The position numbers and the translations under genes were made by a program. This document shows positions 35,385 to 43,972 of a stretch of DNA of 64,000 nt, piece by piece (position 1 is the stretch's first letter; every line of letters starts with the position of its first letter). Source of the stretch: Chitinophaga qingshengii (GTDB lineage: Bacteria; Bacteroidota; Bacteroidia; Chitinophagales; Chitinophagaceae); contig NZ_JACVFC010000001.1 of NCBI RefSeq assembly GCF_014529935.1, positions 1,550,001-1,614,000 on the forward strand, given 5' to 3'. The notes below the pieces were generated by a model. The model was not told the DNA's origin. It did not search any database and saw nothing but the letters and a program-made list of their open reading frames with translations.

Positions 35385-36974
35385 GTATCCTGGGTTTTGT
35401 TGAATACCACCACCTGTACGGTCTATCTCCTGTTGTGGAATCGGGAACAGGTATTTTTTTCCGGAAGCCGGTGCTTTGAAAGCAGCACCCTTACCACCGG
35501 AATAAGGTTTCGTGGAATAATCTTTCATAGTAGACACATAGCTGTTCCAGCGCAGCAGGTCGAACAAGCGGCCATATTCACAACCCAGTTCTACACGGCG
35601 CTCGTGACGGATAGCCTTGTGCAGGTCGTCGCCGGCGGCCACTGCCGGCAGCGGGGTATTAGGCACTACACGTTTGCGGGAAACAGCTTCCACATCGGTA
35701 CGGGAAGAGTTGCTGGCGCGGCTGCGTACCATGTTGATGTAATTGGCAGCTTCCTGTTTGTCGCCACCACTTTCTATCAGTGCTTCCGCATACATCAGCA
35801 ATACATCGGCATAACGTACCAGGTGCATGGTCCAGGCATCGTTGCCCCATCCTTGTCCGCGGCGGCTGGCTACCAGGAATACTTTCCGGTTATGGTGACC
35901 GGTATTCGGATAAGAAGAGAAGTCCAGTGTTTCTCCACCGGGGAACACATCTCCCTGGTCCAGCACGGTGAAGAGTATACGCGGGTCACCCGCTTCGTAT
36001 TCATCCACCAGGGATTGGGTAGGACAGTCAAAGCCCCATCCGCCTACGTTACGTGGCGAACAATACACCGGCAGTGTAGTGCCGTAAATGAACGCAGCCG
36101 GATCATCGCCGAAGATAATCGGGAACACTGCTTCCGGGCTCTTATAGCCATCTTTCAGGAACAGCGACTGGTATTGCGGGTCCAGGCTGAAAGCATGGGA
36201 ATCGATTACTTTTTTGGCAGCGTCTCGGGCTTTGGTGTAGAGGGTTTTATCATCTTCCGCAAAGAAGAGATAAGCCCTGGCTTGTACCGCCCAGGCTACT
36301 TCTTTGGTAACACGGCCCAGTTCAGCAGCGGGTAAATCGTTACGGGAAGGCAGCGCTGCATCGTTACCTACCGCTTCCAGTTCTGTGGTAACGAACTGGA
36401 ACACCTCATTGGAAGAAGCACGTACAATTTTGCTACGGTCTTCTACCGCCAGTGTTTTGGTGAGCAAAGGCACGCCACCGAATACACGAATCAGGTCGAG
36501 GTAATAGTAGGCACGCAGGAAACGTATTTCCGCCAGGTAGCGGCTCTTGGTTTTATCATCAATCAGATTGCCTTCCGTATCAATTAATTTGGCTCCGGGA
36601 AGGCGTTCCAGTGCCACGTTGCAATTACCAATGCCTTTGTAACAGGCCGCCCAGAAACCGTTGAGCGTTTCGTTATTGGCGAGTGCGCGGCCGAAGCCCA
36701 GATCCACCACAAAGGGACGGTCGTTGGCATCGGAACCGCCTTTATCACTTTCATCAGTGGCCATATTGCCCAACTCCGCGATGGCGGCCTGGTAGCCCCA
36801 GAAATCATAAAATCCGAGATAACAGTTCACCACCGTCTTAAAACCGGCATCCGGCGAAGTGTAAAAGTTATCATCCGTTTGTTTTCCCAGCGGCGGCCTG
36901 TTCAGATAATCCTTGGAACAGGAGACAGTCAGCAAGAGCATCAACAACGGTAAGGTATATACGATCTTTTTCAT
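35382..36974 (-). CDS. susD: SusD/RagB-family nutrient-binding lipoprotein
   Basis: 530 residues, MKKIVYTLPLLMLLLTVSCS with lipobox Cys19. The family features are clear: YLNRPPLGKQTDDNFYTSPD, then the TPR-like helices (YLAEIRFLRAYYYLDLIRVF is the diagnostic segment), and a C-terminal RYADVLLMYAEALIESGG plus the RHERRVELGCEYGRLFDLLRW block. SusD proteins sit on the cell surface as the lid of the SusC channel and bind the oligosaccharide or glycoside. Gene follows susC by 18 bp. The symbol marks the family; the substrate is not known to be starch. Confidence 0.96.
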   Translation of the reverse strand: MKKIVYTLPLLMLLLTVSCSKDYLNRPPLGKQTDDNFYTSPDAGFKTVVNCYLGFYDFWGYQAAIAELGNMATDESDKGGSDANDRPFVVDLGFGRALANNETLNGFWAACYKGIGNCNVALERLPGAKLIDTEGNLIDDKTKSRYLAEIRFLRAYYYLDLIRVFGGVPLLTKTLAVEDRSKIVRASSNEVFQFVTTELEAVGNDAALPSRNDLPAAELGRVTKEVAWAVQARAYLFFAEDDKTLYTKARDAAKKVIDSHAFSLDPQYQSLFLKDGYKSPEAVFPIIFGDDPAAFIYGTTLPVYCSPRNVGGWGFDCPTQSLVDEYEAGDPRILFTVLDQGDVFPGGETLDFSSYPNTGHHNRKVFLVASRRGQGWGNDAWTMHLVRYADVLLMYAEALIESGGDKQEAANYINMVRSRASNSSRTDVEAVSRKRVVPNTPLPAVAAGDDLHKAIRHERRVELGCEYGRLFDLLRWNSYVSTMKDYSTKPYSGGKGAAFKAPASGKKYLFPIPQQEIDRTGGGIQQNPGY

Positions 36975-36992
36975 TACAGACAGTGTTAAGGA

Positions 36993-39900
36993 TTAAAATT
37001 TAGCATTCACACCTACCATGAAAGTGCGGGCCTGGGGGAAATAACCCTGGTCGATACCGATCAGGCGCGGGTTAGCGTTACCCATTTCCGGATCGAGGCC
37101 GCTGTATTTGGTGAAGGTGAACAGGTTCTGTGCGCCTACGTATAACCGTAACTGTGGTATCTTCGCGCGCTCCAGCCATTTTTCAGGGAAATTGTAACCC
37201 AGCTGAATGTTTTTCAGCCGCAGATAGGAACCGTCTTCCACGAAATAATCAGACACGCTGCTGTTAAGCGCTGAATTGGAATTGATCTGGAAATATTTGT
37301 TGGTAGAACCAGCGCCATTCCAGGATTTTTCCAGGAAGCCCTGCGGAGCGTTGTACCAGCCGGTGCCTGACTCGGTATCGTAACGCAGGATGTTCATTAC
37401 ATCGTTGCCCTGTGAACCTTGCCAGAACATGCCCAGGTCAAAACGTTTATAGTTCAGGTTAATATTCAGGCCATATACGAAATCGGGCCAGGGGTTACCG
37501 ATCATAGTACGATCGGCTGCATCCAGCTTACCGTCATTATTGATGTCTTTAAAACGGAGGTCGCCCGGACGGGAAGTACCTGCCTGCGGGCTTTTATCCA
37601 CCTCGGCCTGTGTCTGGAAGATACCGTCTGTAAGCCAGCCATAGTAGTAACCTACCGGCTTGCCGGCTTCTGTTTTGGTAATGGTTTCTCCCAGGTGGGC
37701 CGGCGTATAGATAGGCTCTCCACCACCCATGCTCAGCACTTCATTGCGGAAGGTAGATACATTGAGGCGTACGTTATAGGATAAATCGCCAATCCGGTGA
37801 CTATGGCCCAGGGAGAGTTCCCATCCTTTGTTCACCATGCTGCCGGCGTTGGTCCAGAAATCAGCCGGTGGATATCCCATGGTGCTGGGGATCGGTATCA
37901 CGACCAGCATGTCTTTCACTTTTTTATTGTAATAATCCACCGTTACATCCAGGATACCGTCCCACAAAGTGAGGTCCAGCGCCAGGTCTGTTTGTTGGGA
38001 AGTTTCCCATTGCAGGTCAGGACTGGCCATATTCACACGGCCTGCGCCCAGGTAAGGGCTGCTGCTGTTGCCAAACAGGTAGCGGCTATTGTTGTCATAG
38101 GTCGACAGATACAGGCCGCTGCTGGAATTTACATATTGGTTGCCTACGGTACCATAGCTGGCTCTTAGTTTACCGCTGGTCAGCCATTTCAGGTTGGCAT
38201 CCTTGATAAAGTTTTCTTCGGAGAAGCGCCATGCTGCAGAAGCAGAGGGGAAAGTACCCCAGCGGTGGCCGTCGCCGAAATACGACGTGCCATCGCGGCG
38301 TATATTGGCCGCCAGAATATAACGGTCAGCATATACGTAGTTAATACGTCCGAAGAAGGACTGCAGGGAATTGGAGTAGGTATAACCAGAAGCACCGGGG
38401 TTCAACGTGCCGGCGTTAATGATACGCATATCCGGATCGTTGCTCACCGCATTTTGTTTGGAAGCGCCATAGTTAAGTCCTTTCGTCAGCTCCGCAGAAA
38501 CACCTGCCAATGCGGTGATATGGTGTTTACCAAACGTTTTGTCAAAATTCAGCGTGTTTTCCCATACAAAATAGTTGTCCCAGTCGGAGGTATTGCTATT
38601 GGTATTGTAGGTCGCGTAATCGAAGGAGTTCAGGTAATAAGATGGTGTGAAACCTTTAGAGATACCGCGGCTCAGGTCCATGCCAAAGTTGCTTCTGAAC
38701 GTCAACGGCTCAACGATTTTCACATCCAGTGCGGCGCCGCCTTTGATAGCGATACCTTCCCATACACTCTGCTGCATACGTTCAACCTGTGCCACCGGGT
38801 TAGGTTTGTTGGTAAACAGGATACCGGCATATTGTGAAAACGGGTTGCTGGGTTCATAACGCGTCATGATACGCTGATAAAAAGAGGGCAGGCTTTTCAG
38901 GTCGTTACGGTAGACCGGTGTAACCGGATCTGCCGCCATAGCGCTGAAGATAGTGCCGGTGTAAGGGTTGTTCTCATCCACATTGCGGCGGTTTTCATAC
39001 ACCAGGCCGAAGTTGGTGGAGAGTTTTACACGGGTGCCGATATCAGAAGAAACACTTGTACGCCAGGTAAGACGTTCATAGCTGGAACCTTTCACGATGC
39101 CCTGTTGTTTCATGTAGCCTGCGCTGGAAGCGTATACCAGGTTTTTACCGGAGCCGCTCACACCTACGTTGTAGCTCTGGATAGGCGCGTTGGTTTGCAT
39201 AATTTCTTTCCACCAGTCGGTACCGTTAGGGCCGCTGTTGTCGTTTACAAACTTCAGTACCTGCGCTACTTTCTCCGGAGTATCGATATCAGTGGGCAAT
39301 GGTGCGCCACCAGCCGTATTGGCCCGTATTTTATATTTGATAAAGTCTTCTGCGTTGAGCATATGCGGACGCTTCCAGGCTGATTGCCAACCGGTATAGG
39401 TATCCAGGGTCACATGCATTTTGGAGTCGGTCCTGCTGCCTTTGCGGGTAGTGATGATCACCACGCCGTTAGAGGCCCTGGAACCGTAGATAGCAGCCGT
39501 AGAAGCATCTTTGAGGATGTCCATGGATTCAATATCATTAGGGTTCAGCCAGCCGATGTCTGTCTGCGGCAAACCATCAACGATATACAGCGGGGTGTTG
39601 CTGCCGCTGATAGAACCGATACCACGGATACGAACTACCGGAGGAGATCCGGGGCTACCGCTGCTTTGGGATACTGTTACGCCGCTCACCTTTCCCTGTA
39701 AGGCTTCCGCCGCGTTGCGCACCGGTACGTTGCGCAGGTCTTTGCTGCTAACGGAGCTGATAGCGCCGGTCACATCTTTTCTGCGTTGGGTACCATAGCC
39801 AATCACCACCACTTCATTCAGTCCGCTGGTAGATTCTTTCAGTACAATATTGATCAGTTGTTCGCGGGCGCCCACCGGGATTTCCTGCGAGATGAAGCCC

Positions 39901-40433
39901 ATATAGCTGATCACCAGGATAGCGCCCGGATCGGCTTGCAGGGAGAAGTTACCGTTAGCATCGGTTACCGCACCCTGGCTGCCGCCTTTCACTTTCACCG
40001 ACACGCCTACCAGCGGGGTACCTTTTTCATCGGCTACTTTACCGGTAACACGGCCTGCACCCTGTTCTGATTTGGGCGCAATAACCACCAGGTTGTTGTC
40101 TACAATACGGAAAGCCAGTGCAGAGCTGTCGAGCAGCCGCCGCATAATATCCGCCAGGGACGCGTCTTTCACCTGCAGGTCTATTTTGCCCAGCTGCCGG
40201 ATGGAGGCATAGTTATAAAAAAAGCGGTAATCGCTTTCCTGTTGGATCTTCGTGAAGATCTTGTCTGCATCCGCTTTTACAAAGGAGAAGGTAAATTTCT
40301 CCTGCGAAAAGACGGTGGCGGAAGCATGCAAACAGGACAATAACACCACGACAAAACATAACTTCATAATGAGGAGTAGTTTGACTGTCTGGTTGAGCGC
40401 ATAGGAAGCCCCTCCAAATCTTCTTTTTTTCAT
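36993..40433 (-). CDS. susC: SusC/RagA TonB-dependent receptor with STN signalling domain
   Basis: 1146 residues. Signal peptide about 20-42, then an STN (secretin/TonB short N-terminal) domain about 45-115 (FSFVKADADKIFTKIQQESD), the domain that contacts FecR in the periplasm. CarboxypepD-reg-like domain about 125-205 (VTGKVADEKGTPLVGVSVKV), SusC signature NEVVVIGYGTQRRKDVTGAI, plug domain with YIVDGLPQTDIGWLNPNDIE and AAIYGSRASNGVVIITT, and a 22-strand barrel to the end. It imports the SusD-bound ligand with TonB energy and, through STN, reports it to FecR and the ECF sigma encoded upstream. Confidence 0.97.
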   Translation of the reverse strand: MKKRRFGGASYALNQTVKLLLIMKLCFVVVLLSCLHASATVFSQEKFTFSFVKADADKIFTKIQQESDYRFFYNYASIRQLGKIDLQVKDASLADIMRRLLDSSALAFRIVDNNLVVIAPKSEQGAGRVTGKVADEKGTPLVGVSVKVKGGSQGAVTDANGNFSLQADPGAILVISYMGFISQEIPVGAREQLINIVLKESTSGLNEVVVIGYGTQRRKDVTGAISSVSSKDLRNVPVRNAAEALQGKVSGVTVSQSSGSPGSPPVVRIRGIGSISGSNTPLYIVDGLPQTDIGWLNPNDIESMDILKDASTAAIYGSRASNGVVIITTRKGSRTDSKMHVTLDTYTGWQSAWKRPHMLNAEDFIKYKIRANTAGGAPLPTDIDTPEKVAQVLKFVNDNSGPNGTDWWKEIMQTNAPIQSYNVGVSGSGKNLVYASSAGYMKQQGIVKGSSYERLTWRTSVSSDIGTRVKLSTNFGLVYENRRNVDENNPYTGTIFSAMAADPVTPVYRNDLKSLPSFYQRIMTRYEPSNPFSQYAGILFTNKPNPVAQVERMQQSVWEGIAIKGGAALDVKIVEPLTFRSNFGMDLSRGISKGFTPSYYLNSFDYATYNTNSNTSDWDNYFVWENTLNFDKTFGKHHITALAGVSAELTKGLNYGASKQNAVSNDPDMRIINAGTLNPGASGYTYSNSLQSFFGRINYVYADRYILAANIRRDGTSYFGDGHRWGTFPSASAAWRFSEENFIKDANLKWLTSGKLRASYGTVGNQYVNSSSGLYLSTYDNNSRYLFGNSSSPYLGAGRVNMASPDLQWETSQQTDLALDLTLWDGILDVTVDYYNKKVKDMLVVIPIPSTMGYPPADFWTNAGSMVNKGWELSLGHSHRIGDLSYNVRLNVSTFRNEVLSMGGGEPIYTPAHLGETITKTEAGKPVGYYYGWLTDGIFQTQAEVDKSPQAGTSRPGDLRFKDINNDGKLDAADRTMIGNPWPDFVYGLNINLNYKRFDLGMFWQGSQGNDVMNILRYDTESGTGWYNAPQGFLEKSWNGAGSTNKYFQINSNSALNSSVSDYFVEDGSYLRLKNIQLGYNFPEKWLERAKIPQLRLYVGAQNLFTFTKYSGLDPEMGNANPRLIGIDQGYFPQARTFMVGVNAKF

Positions 40434-40520
40434 AGATTTGTTTTAGAAAGGTTTGTAAAGAAGGGTGTAAGTGAAGTTTCTCAGGCTGTCTTACCCCCGT
40501 ACATACACATAAGCCTTTTG

Positions 40521-40540
40521 GGGAAGAGTATACTCTTCCC
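40521..40540. promoter_or_regulatory. 20-bp perfect palindrome in the susC leader
   Basis: GGGAAGAGTATACTCTTCCC lies 88 bp upstream of the susC start, between it and FecR. It is followed on the plus strand by TTTTTCTTTT, so as a terminator it would face the wrong way; no plus-strand gene is here. An operator or a stem in the susC mRNA leader is more likely. Confidence 0.5.
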
Positions 40541-40660
40541 TTTTTCTTTTATGGACGAAGCTTATCTCATCCCTTATCCTGTTATCAGGTGATGCGTGCG
40601 TATAACAGTGTGTTCATTACAAGGTGGATTTTTGAGTTGATAAAATGTTGCTATGTTTGT

Positions 40661-41677
40661 TTATCTGGACAGGTAAACCTGTTGCTGTACTACTCTATAG
40701 TGGAATCCTGTGGTCATTTGTAACAGGTGCAGCGCTTTGTTGACATCCTCTTTTTCAAATACGCCGCTTAGAATTTCTTTCTTTAATGTTTCGTCTTCAA
40801 AAACAATATTGACATTAAACTGTCGTTCCATTTTGCGTGCTACTTCGGCAAAAGTTTCATTCATGAAAGCCAGTTTCTGTTGGCACCAGGCTGTTTCCAT
40901 TACTACATCAGGGTCTTTACTGGCCGCCAGTTCCTGTACGCGGAAGTTGACGTGCGGTATACTATCCGCTTTGATGGTGGTCCGTTTATCCAGCGACAAT
41001 ACCAGTTTTTCGCGGGGCAGCAGCACCACTTTTTTCTCCGGGCTGTTGCGCATCATCACCTGTACCTTGCCCGTGATCACGGCTACTTCCGCTTTCTGAT
41101 CGTCGCCATAGGCCCGTATATTAAAGGACGTGCCTAATACCTGAATAGCCAGGTTATCGGAGTGAACAATGAATGGTTTGTTATCATCTTTAGCTACATC
41201 AAAAAATACTTCCCCCGTTACCGTCACATCCCGGCTGCCGCCGGTAAACCGGGCATCATAACTGACCTGGCTTCCCGCATTGATCCATACCTGCGTACCA
41301 TCCGGCAGCAATGCCTTAATGGTAGATCCCATCGGTGCGCTGATCTGTTGCAGCGCCAGCTCTGCCGGTTGTTTTTTCCTTACCAGCCACCACATACCCG
41401 CACCCACGGTTGCCAGCAGCACTGCCGCCGCAGCCCACCAATAGGGCCGTTTAGACGCCACCGGTAACGGTGTTCGCAACAGCTCCTCCACTTTTGCCCA
41501 GCCATCTTCCACTACAGCCGTATCCGGCGCAGGCGCCTCCACCGTGTCCAGCACGGTTTCCATAAAACGGTAATCCGGATGCTCCGCCAGCAACTGTTCC
41601 AATTCCTCCAGCTCTTCCCTGCTTGCTGCCTTGCCGGCTTTCCGCGCCATCAGCTCCAGTATTCTTTCTGATTTCAT
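40661..41677 (-). CDS. FecR-family anti-sigma factor
   Basis: 338 residues from the ATG at 41675-41677 (MKSERILELMARKAGKAASR); a longer start is open to 41710. A cytoplasmic helical part (1-70) that binds sigma, one membrane segment about 77-96 (YWWAAAAVLLATVGAGMWWL), the FecR domain about 110-205 (GSTIKALLPDGTQVWINAGS, VTGEVFFDVAKDDNKPFIVH) and a C-terminal DUF4974 domain (LSGVFEKEDVNKALHLLQMT). It should hold the ECF sigma until SusC reports substrate. Order sigma, FecR, SusC, SusD on one strand is the classic arrangement. Confidence 0.94.
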   Translation of the reverse strand: MKSERILELMARKAGKAASREELEELEQLLAEHPDYRFMETVLDTVEAPAPDTAVVEDGWAKVEELLRTPLPVASKRPYWWAAAAVLLATVGAGMWWLVRKKQPAELALQQISAPMGSTIKALLPDGTQVWINAGSQVSYDARFTGGSRDVTVTGEVFFDVAKDDNKPFIVHSDNLAIQVLGTSFNIRAYGDDQKAEVAVITGKVQVMMRNSPEKKVVLLPREKLVLSLDKRTTIKADSIPHVNFRVQELAASKDPDVVMETAWCQQKLAFMNETFAEVARKMERQFNVNIVFEDETLKKEILSGVFEKEDVNKALHLLQMTTGFHYRVVQQQVYLSR

Positions 41678-41817
41678 TGAATGGTTAGATGATACCTGTG
41701 AGAAGGACACGGATAAAAAGCGGATTCCCTAAAAGCGATGAAAAAAAATTTCAGAAAAATGTACGTGATTAAAAAACGAGGGAAGACATCCGCTTAAACC
41801 CGGGGCTGAAGCCCCAT

Positions 41818-41849
41818 AAAAAAAGGCCAACCCCAAAAAGGGCCGGCCT
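41818..41849 (-). terminator. Terminator after the 45-codon peptide gene
   Basis: On the minus strand AGGCC-GG-CCC, a T5 loop, GGG-GTT-GGCCT form a stem that is followed by seven U's, 26 bp after the peptide's stop codon. A second small hairpin, GGGGCTGAAGCCCC, lies just beyond at 41802-41815. This makes the peptide the end of its own transcript, separate from fecR. Confidence 0.8.
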
Positions 41850-41875
41850 CTCGTTGTTCATTCGTTCGTTTCGGT

Positions 41876-42013
41876 TTATACAAGACCGGTGGTCGTACAC
41901 CAGAATGTATTTGGGGGAATAGTCGCCTTTTCAGCCTTCTGCTGACCGGGCTCATTTAATTTTACCAATTTGATTTTGGTAACATCCAGTTTCTTTTTTG
42001 TTTTCTTTTTCAT
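41876..42013 (-). CDS. 45-aa peptide, class I lanthipeptide precursor-like
   Basis: The peptide starts MKKKTKKKLDVTKIKLVKLN, continues EPGQQKAEKATIPPNTFW and ends CTTTGLV. A Lys-rich leader with the LDVTKIKLVKLNE pattern resembles the leaders of Bacteroidota class I lanthipeptides (KLxLxKxxIxxLN), and the tail has one Cys with five Thr, residues that could form dehydrobutyrine and lanthionine. No LanB, LanC or transporter gene is in the window, so it would be an orphan that depends on enzymes elsewhere. It lies between the sigma and fecR genes and has its own terminator. Too short for ordinary ORF calls. Confidence 0.6.
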   Translation of the reverse strand: MKKKTKKKLDVTKIKLVKLNEPGQQKAEKATIPPNTFWCTTTGLV

Positions 42014-42163
42014 AACAGAACGGTTTAACACAAAACATGGCGCCTACTCTTTTCTGAAGGTTTTCAGCTTTCCCTTATCCTAACAAATCAATCAGGTTTT
42101 TAATAGCGGGTAAAAGTGGAATATCCTTCAATTTACGAAAAGGCAAGTGAGATAATACCGCAG

Positions 42164-42715
42164 TCAAACCGTAGTGTGCTGTAAAAAGGGCTGAAGCGAG
42201 GCCGACATTTTTTTCATGGCGATGGTCAATTGTGCGTCTACTGTTTTGGGAGATATGTTCAGAATCCCCGCCACTTCTTTGTAGGACAGCCCATCTTCCC
42301 TGATCAGTTTAAAGATCATCCTGCACTTAGGGGGGAGCTGCCGGATGGCTGCTGCAATAGCGTCCTGTAACTCATGGGTCAGCAGTAACTGTTCAGCACC
42401 CGCACCCGGGCGCACCGGTGGCCCCTGTATATTGTCCAGGTCCATTTCCATGAAAGGTGTTACCGCCCTCAACTGGTTTAACGCCGTATGTTTCACCGCC
42501 ACATACAGATATACCTTGATATTGTCTATCTCATGCAGCGTATGCCGGCGTTGCCATAGTTTCACAAATACGTCATTCACCGCTTCCTCCGCCGGCTGAT
42601 GCTGCTTCAGGAATGCCAGTGCAAACTGGTAAAGCGGGTACATCTGCTGTTGGTAAAAAGCCTTGAATGCTTGTTGATCATCGTGAAATTGTATACGGTA
42701 TAACAACTCCTTCAT
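42164..42715 (-). CDS. ECF RNA polymerase sigma factor
   Basis: 183 residues, MKELLYRIQFHDDQQAFKAF. Region 2 about 20-95: ALAFLKQHQPAEEAVNDVFV and KLWQRR, then VKHTALNQLR. Region 4 about 120-175: QLPPKCRMIFKLIREDGLSY followed by the HTH KEVAGILNISPKTVDAQLTI. It belongs to the Bacteroidota SusCD/FecR-linked ECF group and should direct transcription of susC onward after release from FecR. A 150-bp gap with the small peptide gene follows. Confidence 0.94.
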   Translation of the reverse strand: MKELLYRIQFHDDQQAFKAFYQQQMYPLYQFALAFLKQHQPAEEAVNDVFVKLWQRRHTLHEIDNIKVYLYVAVKHTALNQLRAVTPFMEMDLDNIQGPPVRPGAGAEQLLLTHELQDAIAAAIRQLPPKCRMIFKLIREDGLSYKEVAGILNISPKTVDAQLTIAMKKMSASLQPFLQHTTV

Positions 42716-42874
42716 ATTTCATCGTGCGTAAGCACAATATAAAAATAATTTAATAAACTATGGTAGTTTTTAAATTATTTTCTTAAATAAATCAGGATGA
42801 GCGGTTCATAAGGGTTTGCTAAAACGAATTATCTACACAGACAGGGAATTTTACCGTCAATCGGGCATCTGGAT

Positions 42875-43756
42875 TTATCCATTCATCGGCTGACTTTTCA
42901 GTATATCCCATACCGTTTGTCCCGGTAATATCCGGAAAACAGGAATATTCAGGGCATAACGCTCACATAGGTGCCGGATACTTTGATCTATCTGCTCCGG
43001 GGCATAACGGGAAGAAAAATGGCCCAGTATCAGTTGTTGTACGTTGGTGGCACTCACCATTTCTATCACCTCTTCCAGCCGGCTATGCAGATTTTTATAT
43101 GACGGATGGACAATCACCTCCTCCCCGCCCAGGAAAGTAGCTTCGTGAATCAGTATTTCCGTATCCTGCCAGGTATCGGGACCAGCCACCGGGGTATCGC
43201 CGGAATAACTCAGGATATTACGCCTCACCTCTATGGTGGTACTTTCTTTCCCCTGCCCTTGCCCAATTTTTCGTATATCCTCCTGGGTTAGTCCCGCCAG
43301 TTCCGGGCGCAACTTACGCCGCGTTTGTATCACCTTATAACCGAGACTGCGTATAACACCTGGGGCTGCACGTACGTGTTCATTGCGTAACGGTATCACC
43401 AGGATATCATCTTTAATCCGGATCTCATCACCAGGAGCAACAGGCATCCACACTGTTCCTGACACCTGCGGATCAAACCTTTTGGTAAAGGCTTCCAATG
43501 CCGGATAAGATCCGCCATCTCTCGGATAACAAATGACCGGGAAACCATCCCGCGCATTCAGCTGGTTGAACTGCAGCAAGCCCCCCAGATGGTCCCTGTC
43601 GGCATGCGAAAGAAATACATGGGTGATTTTTCTGCTTTTCTGCAACAGCGTGGCACTTACACCGTCTCCGGCGTCAAACAAAATGCCCAATTCGTTGATA
43701 AAATACCAGGTGGAAAATAAAGCCGTGGAGTAACCCGTAATCGTTAACGCTTTCAT
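42875..43756 (-). CDS. MBL-fold metallo-hydrolase (RNase Z-like)
   Basis: 293 residues, MKALTITGYSTALFSTWYFI. Metal motifs: HADRDHLGGL about 52-61 (HxHxDH form), EATFLGGEEVIVHPSYKNLH with a second His cluster, and LGHFSSRY near the C-terminus. The order is that of RNase Z/ElaC-like proteins, but it is shorter in the exosite arm and the first motif has Asp-Arg inserted in place of the usual Leu-His. Possibly a nuclease or a phosphodiesterase. It stands alone, with 158 bp to the sigma gene. Confidence 0.8.
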   Translation of the reverse strand: MKALTITGYSTALFSTWYFINELGILFDAGDGVSATLLQKSRKITHVFLSHADRDHLGGLLQFNQLNARDGFPVICYPRDGGSYPALEAFTKRFDPQVSGTVWMPVAPGDEIRIKDDILVIPLRNEHVRAAPGVIRSLGYKVIQTRRKLRPELAGLTQEDIRKIGQGQGKESTTIEVRRNILSYSGDTPVAGPDTWQDTEILIHEATFLGGEEVIVHPSYKNLHSRLEEVIEMVSATNVQQLILGHFSSRYAPEQIDQSIRHLCERYALNIPVFRILPGQTVWDILKSQPMNG

Positions 43757-43972
43757 AGCCTAAAGCTACACAAATTAACGCCCGTTTTTTGCAACCAGGG
43801 TGTAAAAATAGAATGGGCGGGCATTGGAGGAATACTTAATTTTGTGACATGCGGATGTTATGATTGTCCTTACCGCATACCCTGATGATTTTCCAATAAA
43901 CAAACATCATTAAATAACCTGTGCGTACATGACGTGCAGCTGCATTTTTGTGCCCATAAAACAAGCGTTATC

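Noticed and set aside
35397..36335. 312-codon frame opposite SusD
   Set aside because: Shadow of SusD; no signal peptide or family signature.
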